Shown: piece by piece, positions 23,693 to 33,850 of the stretch
How the letters are laid out: the number at the start of each line of letters is the position of its first letter
How positions within the stretch are numbered: the stretch's first letter is position 1
NCBI GenBank assembly: GCA_963935595.1
Contig: OZ012560.1
Coordinates: forward strand, 8,742,001-8,806,000
DNA length: 64,000 nt
Source: Schoenobius gigantellus
Taxonomy: Eukaryota > Arthropoda > Insecta > Lepidoptera > Crambidae
Reading direction: 5' to 3'
Notes under the pieces: model-generated
What the model saw: the letters and a program-made list of their open reading frames with translations, nothing else
Databases searched by the model: none
What the model was told of the DNA's origin: nothing
Made by a program: the position numbers and the translations under genes

Positions 23693-26600
23693 TTATTCGT
23701 ATTTTCTTCGCTTGGGGTCTGGTGGTGGTAATTTCTTGCATCTCTCCATTGAAGTTCTTATGAAATCTGCAAATGGTATAAAATAGTACAATTACCTATT
23801 CATGTGTAATATCTACATAGCACTAGCTGCATATCATCGCATCTTTACCCGTGTAAAAAGAAAAAAATCTAAATAAGAATCAGTCTATCTTATTCTCCAG
23901 CAACGTACATCTCAATATTCCTCGCAAAAAAATTGTATCTAGATTTTTGCTAAGGAGAAAAAAGTTTTTTCGTTTCTACAAGCGTTTTCATTTCAAAATC
24001 ACACATTTTTAAGTTTTAAATTAATAATATATTATTAACCCTTTACTTATATTTTCCTCGCACACTAAAGCAAATACCTTTATTTTATTAAAAATAAATG
24101 GCAATAGATAATGCCATTTAGGAAGTTGAACTAATACTAATGCTATTGACAAAGTTGGTTTTTCGTATAAACTATCCTTAAGTAAATGTGGTCTTCCTCA
24201 AACTTTAGAGGTAATATTTATTTATCTTTATTAGGGACACAAACAGTTATTATTACAAACATAGATTTAAACATCATTACAGTATATAAACCAATGAAGT
24301 GTCCACAGACAACTAACACATTCAGCTCTGAGCAGCGTTTAACATTAAGCATTAAAAACAAGGAGACGATAAAACAAATGAAAATAATACCACTAAACAA
24401 ACAATTAAATTCCATTAACACAAAATAAAAATCAAAGCAATAACAATAAACTAAGGATGATTTTTAACTAGATTCCTAAATTTATTTACACTTATATGAA
24501 AGTCTAAAATATCAATTTCCAAAAACCTTTTATTGTGCGACTAACAAGCACGAAATAAAAACACATTTCTGGCATACTTGGTTCTGGTGGCGGGTACAAA
24601 GAACACATCTTTACAGCGAGCGCTTAAGCGAGGACATCTTAACTGTATATTTTTCAATAGATACGGGGAATCTAATAGGTTATGGATCAATTTGAATAAG
24701 AAAACTTGATCTCTTACAGCTCGACGATCCTCCAAAGACGAAATAACAGGGAAGGACAGCTGAGATCGACATCTATATTCCAAATATCTTTTAAATTTAT
24801 TGTTCAAAGATTCGATGTTGTTAATATATAGGTGATATTGAGGGTTCCATACAACAGACCCATACTCGAGAATCGTTCTGACATAAGAGTTATACAGCAG
24901 GATGAAGGTTGAGGGATATTTAAACTCTTTGCACATTCTCAGAACAAATCCCAACATTCGATATGCTTTATTAACAATATAGTTGATATGCGAGTTGAAA
25001 TTTAACTTACTGTCAACAATTACCCCCAGGTCCTTCACTTCATCAACACGAGTGATAGAGAGGCTATTGAGCTTATAGTTACAAATATATGGCTTTTTAC
25101 TTCTAGAGAGAGACATGATGTTACATTTTTTAACATTTATAAACAGAAAATTGGCTTCACAGTAACTACATAAAGAGTCGAGGTCATCCTGCAATTTCCG
25201 AGCATCCGACGGCGATCGAATCTCCATGAATACCTTCATATCATCAGCATACATTAAAATATTGCTATGATGAATACAGCTGATTATGTCATTGGTAAAA
25301 ATATTGAATAGCAAGGGTGCCAGGTGTGAGCCTTGAGGTACACCAGAGGTAACTGGAACAAAACTTGAACAGAATCCTTTGACGGTTACAGCTTGGCTAC
25401 GCTCACGGAGATACGATTCCATCCATCTCAGTAAGTCGCCATGAATACCTACCTGTTCGAGTTTACGTATAAGTGCCCAGTGTGAAATTTTGTCAAAACA
25501 CTTTGAGTAATCAGTGTAGACAACGTCAACCTGCTGACCCCGGTCCATAGATCCCGTCACATTATGGATAAATTCACACAGGTTCGTCTCAGTGCCTCTT
25601 CCCGCTCGAAAACCATGCTGCTGTTCTATTATTATTGAGCCAAGATGAGGGTACAAGATGTCGTATACAATTTTCTCAAACAATTTTGCAATTGTGCACA
25701 GCTTAGAGATGGGACGGTAGTTTTCTACCAGGTGCTTATCTCCAGATTTGAAGATGGGCACGACAAATGACTGTTTCCATAAGCGAGGCATTATGCCCAA
25801 CGCCAATGACAAGTTAAACAAAAAAGTTAGAGGCTCGGTCAGACAATCTTTGCAACATTTCAAAAATATAGGAGGAATGCCATCAGGACCACAACCCTTA
25901 TTTATATCTAGGGTCTTTAAATATTTGTACACAGTATCAATATCTAAAGGAGCAATACAACCAATAGATACTGTGTGATGTTGGTGAGAAACAATATTGT
26001 GATTTAGTCCTGGGGGTGAACTATTGTTTGGCTCAAAGACCGATTGAAAATACTCATTAAAGAGGCTACTCGCGTGCTCCCCATTAGTTGATGCTGTTGA
26101 GTTAAAATAGACAGTTTCAGGAATACAGCTTGTTGATTTTTTCGCCTTAACGAATGACCAGAAAAATTTACTGTTTAAATGCAACTTCATCTCCGAGTTA
26201 TACAAAAATGAATTATAACACTCAGTCTGCATTTTCTTCTGGCGCTTGCGTAGCAATGCAAATAAGTTGTAATCACACGATCTACCATACATCTTCCATT
26301 TTCTATGTAATTTTAATTTTTCTTTAGTTAATTTTATGAGTACTTTCGAATACCAGGGAGGATATCTGGAATCACCCTTGACAGACCTAACAGGAACATG
26401 TTTAGATATTACTTTATTAACTTTAGTGTAAAACAGCGATACCGCCGAATCAATGTTATCACAATCATACAGATCACTCCAGTCAGTTCCAGACAACTCT
26501 GCATTAATAATGTTATAGTCTGCGTCACGAAACAATTTAACCAATCGCGGTGGGGTTCGAAGACGACTGTCTCGCGACCAATCAGTATCAATCTCAAGAG

Positions 26601-29600
26601 ACGGATGATGCAAATCTTCAGCAACAAGAGGCATATTACAACGCTTAACTTTACACGGGATGTTTCCTATTATGAGATCCAGGCATCTTGAATTATTATT
26701 AAAGATGTGGTTGTACTGTTCAAAGTTACTCAAAGCAAGGAAACTGTGCAGATCCTGAACAATATCTCCTCCCGTGCCAGCGTTATCAAGAGAAGCGAAC
26801 GATCCGTTATAAGTCCAGCTAGCGCAGCTCACGTTGAAATCCCCCACTATCACGAATTTTGAATTTGGGTCATTGATTGTACTCAGGGAAACCGATTCAA
26901 AGTATTCACAAAGACAATCGCGTTGCATTGGGCCATGAGGAAAATAACAACAGTGAATCCGAACGCAATCAGAAATAGAGGAGACACTACAAAGGGTCAC
27001 CTCTATGGCTTCAGCAGCTGCACCAGGAAGTTGATATTTAAAATGAGAGCGTACCGACAGACTTTGATGGATTGCGATAAGTACACCTCCACCCAGTTTA
27101 TTGCCACGAGCAGCATAGTCACGATCAAATCTGTACACAAAATATCTCGAGTCGAACAATTCGGAGTCAAATATTCCGTCAAGAAGCCATGTCTCACTCA
27201 AACAAATGACATCATAATTTACCAGCATCAAATTGCGGAAAAACGTATTAGATTTAGTACGCAGCCCACGAACGTTCTGATAATAAATCGACAATTTTTT
27301 AGCCATATTCATAAAAAAAATACAATAACTATCTCATAATTCAATACATTACAATTTGACGCAATAATTGAATACTTCCACATAATTATATAAAATATTA
27401 CATAAGAATTAATTAATTCATTAATAAGCACACAGAAATAAAATTCATTATATGTCAAAAAATCATGGAAACAACTAAACTTAATATATACAAAGGAATT
27501 ATCAAAAATAATTAAAATCACAGTCATCATCACAAAGAAATAAAGAGCATTACATGTCATTAGAATTAGGACATAAATACCAACAAATAAAACATATAAA
27601 CAACTTAACATCACAGTTATTATCACAGAACGGAATAATGAATTACATGTCATAAGAATTTGGAAACATTTTAAATTAATATTTAATAAATCAAGAATTA
27701 CATAATAACCAATTATTATAACAAGAAAAAAATACATAACATTGCAAGTACATGTCGATATAGTAACTGAAAATTTTACATGAAATTTAATAAAAATTAC
27801 ATTTAATTTCGATATTAACAAAGTTATAATTATTATCACACGTAACAACTGGAAAAACAGACACCACAGGCGTCTGATGTACCCATCCACCAAGAAACCA
27901 AATAAAGCCATTATAAACACAATAACAGGAGTAAGGTTGTTCCGAAATAACGAAAAGGTTACAAGCCACAGATGAAGCTTAGCAGATTGCAACACAAAGC
28001 ATTCAATCACTAATACAATACAATTTACTACACTACACAGCATAAGAAAAAGTACATAAGCCTGAAATAAGCAACAAATATAATAACAAAGTAGAACCGA
28101 AAGACCAGCAATACATCTTTTAAAGTCACGAAAAGGACACTGCAGCGCCTCGCAAAGCCATTTCTGACACTTCACCCAACAGAATGAAAAAAATGAAACA
28201 AAAATATTGATCAGCAATAATTTAACACTTACTTTAGTTTGTTTAAATCGCTCATATCAGAAATAAGGATTACCGGAGATGCTTCAGAGCGACGAACCAT
28301 TATGGCGCAGTTCTTGACCCATACGTAGGTAAAATTCTTCTCCTTGCATATAGTTTTCACCTGCCTTAATAATGCCTTGTTGCTGCTAGTCAGATGTTCA
28401 TTGAAATAAATGCGACCAGAAATACCTGAAAAACCTATATCAGAGGCAATGATGTTTTCTTTTCTTATCTGGGCCAAAAAGTCGTCCTTCTTGTAACGCG
28501 ATAAAAATCGAACGACAGTGGGTTTGGTTTTTTTGTCGGAGTTATTTTTCTGAGTAACTCTCGTAATAAAGTCTATGTCATTTGACACATCAATTGCCAC
28601 TCCGGTGCGCTGCACTATTGAATTTAATATCTCAAAAAGATTTTCTCCTTTTCTCTCAGGAATGCCATAGATTTCAATATTAGATCGTCTCGCCCACTGA
28701 TCCTGTTTATTGTTCTGTATTTCAAACGATTTCAATGTTTCATTGATACATTCCAAAGCAGATGGCATCTTCAGAAGCGATTTGACTTCCGTATCAGTTT
28801 CGTCAATTCTTTTCAAGATTTCTTGATGCTGGGAATTGATGAAATTGGTCGACTCTCGTAGCTCAACAATATCTTTGCGGATAATCTTCAATTGATCATT
28901 AAACGCATCCAGTAATGAATCGAATAAATTAACCCTCATCTTTTCGATTTCGCTAGCAACGATAGAGCGAATTACTTCGGCAGACGTGGTCAACCTGCCC
29001 TGTTCCTCTATTGGTGGAGATGAGCTACGAGAGCCTCCCCTCCTCGTGTTAACATTTTCGGCCCTAGCCTGCCCTCGATCACTATTATTTCTAACAGGGG
29101 TGTTTATTCTTCTGTCTTGGCACTTTTGCAGAGCACTCCGGGCAAATCCAATTCTCTGTTAGTCCGGTAATAACAACATCACGCGTCTCAGTAGGGAATA
29201 TACATTGCTGGTGGTATTTTGATTTGCATTTGGTGCACACTACTGAGCTGCGTTTACCGTCTTCGGGTAATGAACAGCAAGCAAACTTCATTTTACTTTA
29301 ATAATAAAATAATTTTAGAAACAAAAAGTCACATGCGCAAAGAAGACTCGAACCGTGTCTCCTTGTCGGCGCTTGATATCACGTTCCGGTTGTTACACCA
29401 CTCGGCAACTGGAACACTTGCGTAAGGTGGCGAAATAAGGTGACATGTATTATAAAAGCGCTAATATTTTTTATAAAAGTGCAGGGTAATGAAAGAAATG
29501 TAGTCAACAGCGGTGCTTCTTATCACTGATGATTTACATTAGATTTATCTTCAAATAATAAGAACACCAGAATAAATCACCGTTAAAAATCACAAACAAA

Positions 29601-31848
29601 CATACACTGACTTTAACAGATATCGAGTGAGTGACTACTGATAAAAATTATGGGAATTTAACTAATATTTTCGAATAAATTTAGCAACAGAAATGTAACG
29701 TGTCTGCTCAGAACCGCAGTTGTGCGGGTAATGTGTAATTCACAAGAGTTGTTCCGTATGACTAACCCTATCGTTTGGCATCACAGAAATACAGCATTTG
29801 TCTACATTTCCTCCTCCTCACTTGTGCACTCTTGACAGAGTGGTAGTGGTTGAAGAAAATGCATCCGCACTGGACAATGCAGCCCCTGCGATGCGCCTCC
29901 ACTTACTTCGGTCTTCAGCGTTACGAGAACACTGAACCATCCACTTGACTGCTACGGATTTTAAAAATGGCGGCACAAATTTGACCATAGTTTACACACA
30001 CAATCGTACGGCGCGCCCAGCCCCACGGCCCATTTAACTGTTAACAAATGCTGTTAATTATGAGCCAACCGAAGCACTTAAGCATAAAAAAATCACTGTT
30101 CTGTACAGAGAATAAAATAAGCTACAAAGTGGTGCTTGTTTTTTTAACAATAGTTGCAGTTAAAATTTTATATCTACACTCAAAGTTAAAGCAAAGTTTG
30201 CAGTTTTTGTCATAAACCGTAGTTTTATACAGAAATAAAGCAGGTAAGTAAAAGTACAGGTTTTCACAGGAAGTCAGTGTAACAGACTTTATAAGGTCTG
30301 TCCAACGCGTAGGAGATCGACCGCGCTACCTTCTGCCTTCTACTAGTCCCTGGACAACGAGTCGTTCCACGGTGTGTTGGTTTCGACTAATGTATCAGAA
30401 ATATTTGAGTGTTCGTATTTACACAGTTGACGATAATCTTGCTCTTCCAGGATAGAGACATAGATCCGAAACGCTGTCCAAGGGATACGCAGCAGTCGCC
30501 GTCAGCACTACATTTCGAGGGTGTCAATTTTTCGTCGATCTTTCAGCCGAACCGTCCATGTTTCCGCGCCATATAAAAAATGGGAAAGACAGCTTCTCAT
30601 CAGGCGGACTACATTTCACAGGTTGTTTATTTTTAAATATCTCAGTACCTTTTCTAGAACAAATGAATATCGGAATACTCCGATAGAACAACTTTGAAAT
30701 CGGATCGTTTTGACAGATGAGAACCGATGTGAATACGATAATGGTGTCAGCGATAAGTTACAGCGATATCGTTGCTTCTATTGCTATCATTCTTCAAAGT
30801 ATAACAGTAGACATATTCCGATGAAACCTGGGAGATACTTTGATAGTTTTAAAACTAAAATAAAAGGCTCAGTCTCTTAATACCATATGTATTATCAAAA
30901 TATCATAATCGCAAAACATCATATTCTCAGAACACACTGGTTGCTTTTGTCATAACTTCATAAAGAATATTAGAATATTTACTATTTCCCTGCTTTAGCA
31001 ATAAATAAAAAAACCTTAGCGTTCCTAAACATAATAAAATAATGCTGTCAGATTGTTCAAGAGCATTTAGAACCATTTATAACCTGCGACATTTATTTTA
31101 TTACACCTTGTGAGTGAGCTCGAGTATATATCACGGCGGGATTACCACTCTTTTAGCACTTACGCCAAGAATGTATTTATGACACTTTCCTAGGATTTAG
31201 GCTAACAAGGATATTTTTATACGCCAAACTGACATCAGTCTTGCAATATTTTACGTTTATTTTGAAAGTACCTATTACCTAATATAATTACTCGGTAAAA
31301 TTGTGAAGATTTTATTTGTGACTTTGCGTTTGCGTTCTTTGCTAATAACCTCAAAATCTTGTTTTGAATGGTATGTTTAGAATCTCAGTTTCAACCCATG
31401 CCCGAGGTAAAAATATTCTTCTGTTTATTTTAATTGTGTTTGAAAGCAATTAAAATACAATTTCGCAAACTACATACTGTAATGCTCAATTTCTATTATA
31501 GAAAATTTAACATTTAACAAAATTAAATCCAAAGTTAAGCTAATCACTTATAGGTATTAGGTACCTACCTTCTTAAGAAAAGTGAGTTGCGTTTATCCTT
31601 ACTATTTTATGTCACTCAGAAAGAAGAAATTGTTTACCTTGAATATAACATTATAACTATGGATTTTTTGAGGTTTTAGTTTTCTTTGTATACTTAGAAA
31701 AATATATCATTATCAATTTACCTTTAACCCGCAAGCAGTTGTACTCCATCATGTCGCAACTATCGAAGAACTTACGAAGCGTCCCATCCTTATTCACTCC
31801 ACACTTCTGTTTGGAATTGTGCATACACGTTTTTGCGTTATAACACGC
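23693..31848 (-). CDS. Secreted Kazal-like protein, gene 3 (start exon not found)
   Basis: Two exons are clear: 31848-31722 (acceptor atgctttag, donor G|gtaaat) and 23766-23693 (acceptor catttgcag). The first, 127 nt, encodes ACYNAKTCMHNSKQKCG, then DGTLRKFFDSC and DMMEYNC, so all five module cysteines are at family spacing with no stop. It ends in phase 1. The second exon completes an Asp codon, places the sixth cysteine in SMERCKK 13 residues after the fifth, and ends in a basic tail PPPDPKRRKYE. The P1-equivalent residue is His. The ~8-kb intron contains a complete LINE in the same orientation and RTE debris. The signal-peptide exon should lie upstream of 31848 but was not identified. Pairing of the two exons rests on phase, cysteine spacing and strand. 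Confidence 0.7.
24541..27312 (-). CDS. LINE ORF2: endonuclease-reverse transcriptase, 923 residues
   Basis: An N-terminal exonuclease-endonuclease-phosphatase domain (about 1-230) shows YYQNVRG near residue 11, SETWL near 39-43, LGGGVLIAI near 73-81 and VGDFN at 156-160. The reverse transcriptase domain (about 480-760) shows WKQSFVVPIFKSGDK, NYRPIS, GFRAGRGTE, DYSKCFDKISH (motif A), SGVPQGSHLAPLLF (motif B) and MYADDMKVF (motif C, near residue 690). The C-terminus has no RNase H. Both catalytic sites appear intact and the frame is uninterrupted. Known families with this arrangement nick the target with the endonuclease and copy their own RNA there. The start ATG overlaps the stop of the preceding frame by four bases (ATGA), suggesting termination-reinitiation. 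Confidence 0.92.
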   Translation of the reverse strand: MNMAKKLSIYYQNVRGLRTKSNTFFRNLMLVNYDVICLSETWLLDGIFDSELFDSRYFVYRFDRDYAARGNKLGGGVLIAIHQSLSVRSHFKYQLPGAAAEAIEVTLCSVSSISDCVRIHCCYFPHGPMQRDCLCEYFESVSLSTINDPNSKFVIVGDFNVSCASWTYNGSFASLDNAGTGGDIVQDLHSFLALSNFEQYNHIFNNNSRCLDLIIGNIPCKVKRCNMPLVAEDLHHPSLEIDTDWSRDSRLRTPPRLVKLFRDADYNIINAELSGTDWSDLYDCDNIDSAVSLFYTKVNKVISKHVPVRSVKGDSRYPPWYSKVLIKLTKEKLKLHRKWKMYGRSCDYNLFALLRKRQKKMQTECYNSFLYNSEMKLHLNSKFFWSFVKAKKSTSCIPETVYFNSTASTNGEHASSLFNEYFQSVFEPNNSSPPGLNHNIVSHQHHTVSIGCIAPLDIDTVYKYLKTLDINKGCGPDGIPPIFLKCCKDCLTEPLTFLFNLSLALGIMPRLWKQSFVVPIFKSGDKHLVENYRPISKLCTIAKLFEKIVYDILYPHLGSIIIEQQHGFRAGRGTETNLCEFIHNVTGSMDRGQQVDVVYTDYSKCFDKISHWALIRKLEQVGIHGDLLRWMESYLRERSQAVTVKGFCSSFVPVTSGVPQGSHLAPLLFNIFTNDIISCIHHSNILMYADDMKVFMEIRSPSDARKLQDDLDSLCSYCEANFLFINVKKCNIMSLSRSKKPYICNYKLNSLSITRVDEVKDLGVIVDSKLNFNSHINYIVNKAYRMLGFVLRMCKEFKYPSTFILLYNSYVRTILEYGSVVWNPQYHLYINNIESLNNKFKRYLEYRCRSQLSFPVISSLEDRRAVRDQVFLFKLIHNLLDSPYLLKNIQLRCPRLSARCKDVFFVPATRTKYARNVFLFRAC
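27309..28217 (-). CDS. Additional hydrophobic ORF between LINE ORF1 and ORF2
   Basis: A 302-codon frame begins 11 nt after the ORF1 stop and ends in an ATGA overlap with the ORF2 start. The product is dominated by F, I, L, V, C and Y, with several stretches long enough to span a membrane, for example VIIIITLLISKLNVIFIKF and FFLVIIIGYYVILDLL. It contains an internal diverged repeat based on ILMTCNSLF / ILMTCNALY. The coding strand is T-rich, which makes long stop-poor hydrophobic frames more likely by chance. The tight packing favours a real gene. I know no function for it. Confidence 0.45.
   Translation of the reverse strand: MLINIFVSFFSFCWVKCQKWLCEALQCPFRDFKRCIAGLSVLLCYYICCLFQAYVLFLMLCSVVNCIVLVIECFVLQSAKLHLWLVTFSLFRNNLTPVIVFIMALFGFLVDGYIRRLWCLFFQLLRVIIIITLLISKLNVIFIKFHVKFSVTISTCTCNVMYFFLVIIIGYYVILDLLNINLKCFQILMTCNSLFRSVIITVMLSCLYVLFVGIYVLILMTCNALYFFVMMTVILIIFDNSFVYIKFSCFHDFLTYNEFYFCVLINELINSYVIFYIIMWKYSIIASNCNVLNYEIVIVFFL
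28229..28993 (-). CDS. LINE ORF1: coiled-coil nucleic-acid-binding protein
   Basis: The frame is open upstream of this ATG to about 29126 in the same phase (…SRSSSPPIEEQGRLTTSAEV). Residues about 5-95 look like a coiled coil. These are followed by QWARRSNIEIYGIPERKGEN, a hallmark of L1-ORF1p-type RRM regions in insect LINEs, then a basic C-terminal domain with FNEHLTSSNKALLRQVK. In known elements this protein binds the LINE RNA in the particle. A PHD-finger frame lies immediately upstream in a different frame, so the natural ORF1 may be longer. Confidence 0.85.
   Translation of the reverse strand: MTTSAEVIRSIVASEIEKMRVNLFDSLLDAFNDQLKIIRKDIVELRESTNFINSQHQEILKRIDETDTEVKSLLKMPSALECINETLKSFEIQNNKQDQWARRSNIEIYGIPERKGENLFEILNSIVQRTGVAIDVSNDIDFITRVTQKNNSDKKTKPTVVRFLSRYKKDDFLAQIRKENIIASDIGFSGISGRIYFNEHLTSSNKALLRQVKTICKEKNFTYVWVKNCAIMVRRSEASPVILISDMSDLNKLK
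29091..29291 (-). CDS. PHD-type zinc-finger N-terminus of LINE ORF1 (frameshifted from ORF1)
   Basis: The 66-codon frame begins MKFACCSLPEDGK and carries CTKCKSKYHQQC and WICPECS, a C4-H-C3 pattern of a PHD finger. CR1-like ORF1 proteins often start with such a finger. It runs out of frame at about 29120, where an AAAA run occurs; reading through with one base fewer would join it to ORF1. This is either a one-base defect of this copy or a frameshifting site. Confidence 0.75.
   Translation of the reverse strand: MKFACCSLPEDGKRSSVVCTKCKSKYHQQCIFPTETRDVVITGLTENWICPECSAKVPRQKNKHPC
29336..29412 (-). promoter_or_regulatory. tRNA-like sequence at the 5' end of the LINE
   Basis: On the minus strand: GTTGCCGAGTGGTGTAACA (A-box-like) and ACGGTTCGAGTCTTC (B-box-like), about 50 nt apart. 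This matches the layout of an internal RNA polymerase III promoter in a Leu/Ser-type tRNA. It could be a tRNA-derived promoter captured by the LINE, or a tRNA-like SINE at its 5' edge. There is no good cloverleaf 3' stem, so it is not called as a tRNA gene. Confidence 0.5.
29822..30640 (-). pseudogene. Degraded RTE-type LINE 3' end
   Basis: On the minus strand, in broken frames: LYGAETWTVRLKDRRKIDTL followed by RRLLRIPWTAFRI, then RGRSPTRWTD, then CSRNAEDRSKWRRIAGAAL. This is the order of blocks at the C-terminus of RTE-clade LINE proteins. Stops and indels separate them. It lies in the intron of Kazal-like gene 3. Confidence 0.7.
30641..31721. other. Intronic AT-rich sequence of Kazal-like gene 3
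   Basis: No repeat family or exon was recognised. It ends at the gene 3 donor site (G|gtaaat on the minus strand). Confidence 0.5.
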
Positions 31849-31997
31849 CTAAAGCATATATGAACACAAACAAACAAGTAAGTAAAATAACTAGACAATA
31901 AAAGGTTTATCTTGAAATTTTGTTTCATTTTAATTGATTTACTTATGGTATTGTAATTGCAGTTCGTGTCGACTAACCGTCCACCAAGTGAAGGAGC

Positions 31998-32305
31998 GAA
32001 GAGTGTTTGCGCGGATACCTTTGCACCATAATATCTCCCGCGCAGATGACAAATAATGCAGTTATGTTTGCACGGATACCTTAGCGCATAACATTTTCCG
32101 CGCACAAATGCACTCTTTGCAGAGTGCATTTGTGTTTGCGCAGATACCTTTGCACCATATATCTCCAGCGCAGATAGCTAGGAGTGCACTTGTGTTTGCG
32201 CAGATACATTTGCACCACACTATCTCCCGCGCAGATGACAAAAAGCGCACTTGAGTTTGCGCAAATACCTTTGCCGTATTACATCTCCCGCGCTGATAGC
32301 TGAGA
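31998..32305. repeat. ~75-bp minisatellite, about 4 units
   Basis: The repeating unit contains GTGTTTGCGCAGATACCTTT, GCACCATATATCTCC, GCGCAGATGACAAA and GTGCACTT. Two long minus-strand frames (31794-32129 and 32062-32250) are created by the repeat and are not genes. Confidence 0.85.
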
Positions 32306-32597
32306 TTGGCCGCCAGATTTCTTTTGTTTAATCAATAGGTTATGTGTTAATAATCAAATACTTACTCGTATCTACAAGTATTTATCTCTCCATTTATTTA
32401 TTACAATTATTTGTCACCAGAGGTAATCGTCTACGTAGACACCTCCAATGTGCCTCTAATTTACTTATTTCTATATAAATAATCAACATTAGTATCTCTA
32501 TATAGTTTGTGATCGCATCCACAGAGGCTTAAAATTTACCGAGGAGCGTGACATTACACTTTTTTACTTTTGGTTACAAACTCAGAGTAAACAAAAC

Positions 32598-32801
32598 AGA
32601 GGGCCTATTACCGATCTCATGGTTTTCCAAATGATATCATAGTGCAAGACGAAAAATACGATTTCCGGTCAGATTTTTGATCATTTGTTCATTATTTAAT
32701 GATGACATCATTGAAATTATGCCATAGTGATGATATCATTGGAGATCGGTAATACGAAATGCAGCATTTCATGACTGCTTTTTCTCAAATTTATACCATG
32801 T
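32598..32801. repeat. MITE, inverted copy of the one at 16431-16631
   Basis: The core 32607-32753 is 147 bp, bounded by ATTACCGATCTC and GAGATCGGTAAT. Homology continues into ATGCAGCATTTCATGACTGC and AAATTTATACCATGTCAT. Confidence 0.75.
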
Positions 32802-33506
32802 CATACGATGAAAGATCCATAATTGGCCTGCAGGTCCTGTTTACTCTGAGGTTCCAAATAAAAAAAAACTTACAACTTGATTGGATTCAGATGCTAATGC
32901 TATCGCTAAGCAAATGGATCCTGAAACAAAATAGAGGTAATATTTTTCTTAGCTAAACATTAAAATGAATCAAAACTGCGTTCAGTTTTATTCTACTCGT
33001 CTAGTGATCCAAATGTTGTAGTGTTCGAAACGTGAGCTAACCAATAGCTTTAATATATTATTATCATAGTTATCGTGATCGCGTCTGTCTGAAAATTTTA
33101 TTTTTTTTACTTGCCTAATAACAGAACAGCTGCAGCCATTTTACAATTCGCGTTAAGTGCCACAATCCAATGTAAATATTACAAACTGCGATAAAGAAAT
33201 CGTTATGTTGGATTTGATTTCACTGACACTTCTTATACAACACGAGTTTGTATTTTTGTTCGCAACCATAAAAAATTGCATGACCAGTTATAATGTAAAA
33301 GTTTCACGACAGTATTTCATATATATACAAAACTGAAGCCGAACTGAAATAAAGATATTTATTCATACCAATAAATCGATAAAATTATATTTATATTCAG
33401 TTTGTTTGATTTCAAAATACTTCTAAGTGTTTTATACCCTTCAGAGTTGATAAAAGTACCTACTCGTCAAACGACATTATATTGCCTTTTGTTATTAAAT
33501 TAGCTA
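32802..33506. other. Presumed upstream region of Kazal-like gene 4
   Basis: AT-rich. It should contain the gene 4 promoter, but no TATA or initiator motif is convincing. No exon was recognised here. Confidence 0.35.
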
Positions 33507-33640
33507 ATGACGATAAGTTTAAGAGGAAATTTATTTTTAATTGTTATATTATCGCTCGTCATCACTTGCGCAAATCATTATGGGAAGAAGCAAAAAGTAA
33601 AAAAAAGGATTTGATATTTCTATTTTATCTCTCTTTCATC

Positions 33641-33850
33641 ATTTCAGCCAAGAGACGCCCACTGTTGGACACAGGCCTCCCCTAGATCTCCAAACCGATT
33701 GGTCCTGCGCCTCACAGATCCAGCGGCTTCCCGCGACCTTCACCAGATCGTCGGTCCACCTTGTGGAGGGGCTTCCAACGCTGCGTCTCCCGGTACGCGG
33801 CCACCACTCGAGGACCTTTCCGCCCTAACGGCCGTAGCCTCTAGTTATTC
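33641..33850 (-). pseudogene. RTE-type LINE C-terminal fragment in intron 1 of gene 4
   Basis: The minus strand encodes, with an indel, a block ending TRWTDDLVKVAGSRWICEAQ followed by LCPTVGVSWLK, the end of RTE-clade LINE proteins. It lies between exons 1 and 2 of Kazal-like gene 4. Confidence 0.8.

Larger units (their letters stand above)
24180..29427 (-). mobile_element. Structurally complete Jockey/CR1-type LINE
   Basis: From 5' to 3' on the minus strand: a tRNA-like 5' region, a PHD-finger frame, ORF1, an additional hydrophobic frame, ORF2 (endonuclease plus reverse transcriptase) and a 3' UTR with an AATAAA near 24528. No target-site duplication was identified, so the outer limits are approximate. 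ORF2 has no stops, which suggests a young copy. It sits in the intron of Kazal-like gene 3, in the same transcriptional orientation. Confidence 0.85.

Noticed and set aside
31849..31925. A signal-peptide-like minus-strand frame (MKQNFKINLLLSSY...) directly upstream of the gene 3 Kazal exon
   Set aside because: It is out of frame with the cysteine exon, and the only in-phase donors would leave an intron of about 24 nt. It is better explained as the T-rich tract of the intron.
31794..32250. Long cysteine-containing minus-strand frames
   Set aside because: Produced by the 75-bp minisatellite; the repeated peptide follows the DNA repeat.
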